Assembly (NCBI GenBank): GCA_030154185.1
Contig: JASKKK010000011.1
Location: 1 to 60,682 of the forward strand
Origin: Desulfuromonadales bacterium
GTDB taxonomy: Bacteria; Desulfobacterota; Desulfuromonadia; Desulfuromonadales; Syntrophotaleaceae
Length of the DNA: 60,682 nt
Direction: 5' to 3'
Shown here piece by piece: positions 60,258 to 60,682 of the stretch. The position numbers and the translations under genes were made by a program. Below the pieces are notes generated by a model. That model saw only the letters and a program-made list of their open reading frames with translations, was not told where the DNA came from and made no database searches. How positions within the stretch are numbered: the first letter of the stretch is position 1; the number at the start of each line of letters is the position of its first letter.

Positions 60258-60344
60258 ATGGATCAACCCTAAAAATCGCATAACTGACAATCTATTTTCA
60301 CTACGGCAGGGCACGGATGCCCGCGTCACACCTTTCACGGAGGA
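60258..60344 (+). promoter_or_regulatory. fliC leader with CsrA-type hairpin and SD-overlapping site
   Basis: GGGCA-CGGA-TGCCC (60309-60322) is a five-base stem with GGA in a four-base loop, preceded by A. A second ANGGA site, ACGGA at 60337-60341, lies within the Shine-Dalgarno region, and a third, ATGGA, is at 60258-60262. The spacing of the first two is about 23 bases, as in flagellin leaders bound by CsrA in other bacteria. Confidence 0.62.
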
Positions 60345-60352
60345 AAAAGAAC

Positions 60353-60682
60353 ATGGCTATCACTATCAACACCAACGTCCAGTCCCTCAATACCCAACGC
60401 AGCCTCTCCAAGTCTCAGGCCTCTCTGGCCAACTCCATGCAGCGCCTGTCCTCGGGCCTGCGTATCAACAGCGCCAAGGACGATGCTGCCGGTCTGGCCA
60501 TCTCCGACCGTATGACCTCTCAGATTCGCGGTATGAACCAGGCGGTGCGCAACTCCAACGACGCCATTTCTTTCGCCCAGACGGCGGAAGGCGCTCTGGG
60601 CGAGATGACCAACATCCTGCAGCGTATGCGGGAGCTGTCCGTGCAGTCGGCCAACGCCACCAACAGCGATGATGACCGCACA
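60353..60682 (+). CDS. fliC: flagellin FliC, 5' part (runs off the window)
   Basis: The first 110 codons of a flagellin are visible: [20 protein letters not shown], then '[20 protein letters not shown]' and '[20 protein letters not shown]', the D0/D1 helices. The ATG at 60353 follows GGAGGA. The promoter is sigma-28. It lies opposite to the legionaminic acid operon, and its product is the expected target of the Maf transferase. Confidence 0.96.
   Translation, partial: MAITINTNVQSLNTQRSLSKSQASLANSMQRLSSGLRINSAKDDAAGLAISDRMTSQIRGMNQAVRNSNDAISFAQTAEGALGEMTNILQRMRELSVQSANATNSDDDRT

Noticed and set aside
60208-60672. Plus-strand frame of 154 codons running through the fliC leader into fliC
   Set aside because: It begins in the sigma-28 -10 element and reads fliC out of frame, so it cannot be a gene on that transcript.

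Overview
The window is almost entirely one flagellar, chemotaxis and flagellin-glycosylation island of a Gram-negative, polarly flagellated type of bacterium. It has a P-ring (FlgI), an L-ring (FlgH), FlhF/FlhG, a sigma-28 factor (FliA), sigma-54 promoters with an FlrC-type activator, CheC/CheX phosphatases instead of CheZ, and CsrA/FliW. That mix, the gene order and the IS3/IS200-type debris fit a Desulfuromonadales-like deltaproteobacterium (Geobacter/Pelobacter/Syntrophotalea group). This placement is inferred from gene content, not from a search.

Layout. 95-2971: an AMMECR1 protein, a small orphan gene and a sigma-54 activator with a decayed receiver domain. 3071-12604 (minus strand): a chemotaxis cluster in transcription order cheA, cheW, cheR, cheB, cheD, HDOD gene, cheY, cheX-like, cheY, cheX and a CheC/X-pseudoreceiver fusion; a strong terminator lies before the last gene. 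13003-26503 (plus): a secreted TPR/AMIN-like gene, then flgB, flgC, fliE, fliF, fliG, fliH, fliI, fliJ, motE-like, fliK, flgD, a small flagellar-operon gene and flgE, ending in a strong terminator. 26815-29127 (minus): a MASE3-PAS histidine kinase and a decayed insertion-sequence mosaic, which look like an insertion. 29413-41604 (plus): motA, motB, fliL, fliM, fliN, fliO, fliP, fliQ, fliR, flhB, flhA, flhF, flhG, fliA and a small membrane protein gene. 41875-46719 (plus): flgF, flgG, flgA, flgH, flgI and a short flgJ. 46915-53275 (plus): flgM, flgN, flgK, flgL, csrA, fliW and a Maf glycosyltransferase. 53321-60077 (minus): a seven-gene legionaminic acid pathway. 60353 to the end (plus): the 5' part of flagellin.

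How it fits together. Sigma-54 promoters are visible before the flgB operon (12964) and motA (29333), with weaker candidates before cheA and legB. Sigma-28 promoters are visible before flgF, flgM and fliC. This gives the usual hierarchy: sigma-54 activator, then hook-basal body and fliA, then late genes, with FlgM as anti-sigma factor. The csrA and fliC leaders each carry a hairpin with GGA in its loop plus a GGA inside the Shine-Dalgarno region. That predicts a CsrA/FliW/flagellin translational checkpoint with csrA autoregulation. Legionaminic acid made by the minus-strand operon is probably attached to flagellin by the Maf protein.

The most unusual points are: (1) CheA carries an eight-cysteine 'two-CW'-like module inserted inside its first HPt domain, a second HPt, and an MshEN-like repeat pair where P2 would be; (2) three ExxN phosphatases serve two CheYs; (3) paired CsrA-type hairpins precede csrA and fliC; (4) three intergenic arrays have a seven-base period; (5) the histidine kinase and IS remnants interrupt the flagellar cluster. 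No tRNA, rRNA or CRISPR was seen. No methyl-accepting chemotaxis protein, fliD or fliS gene lies in the window.
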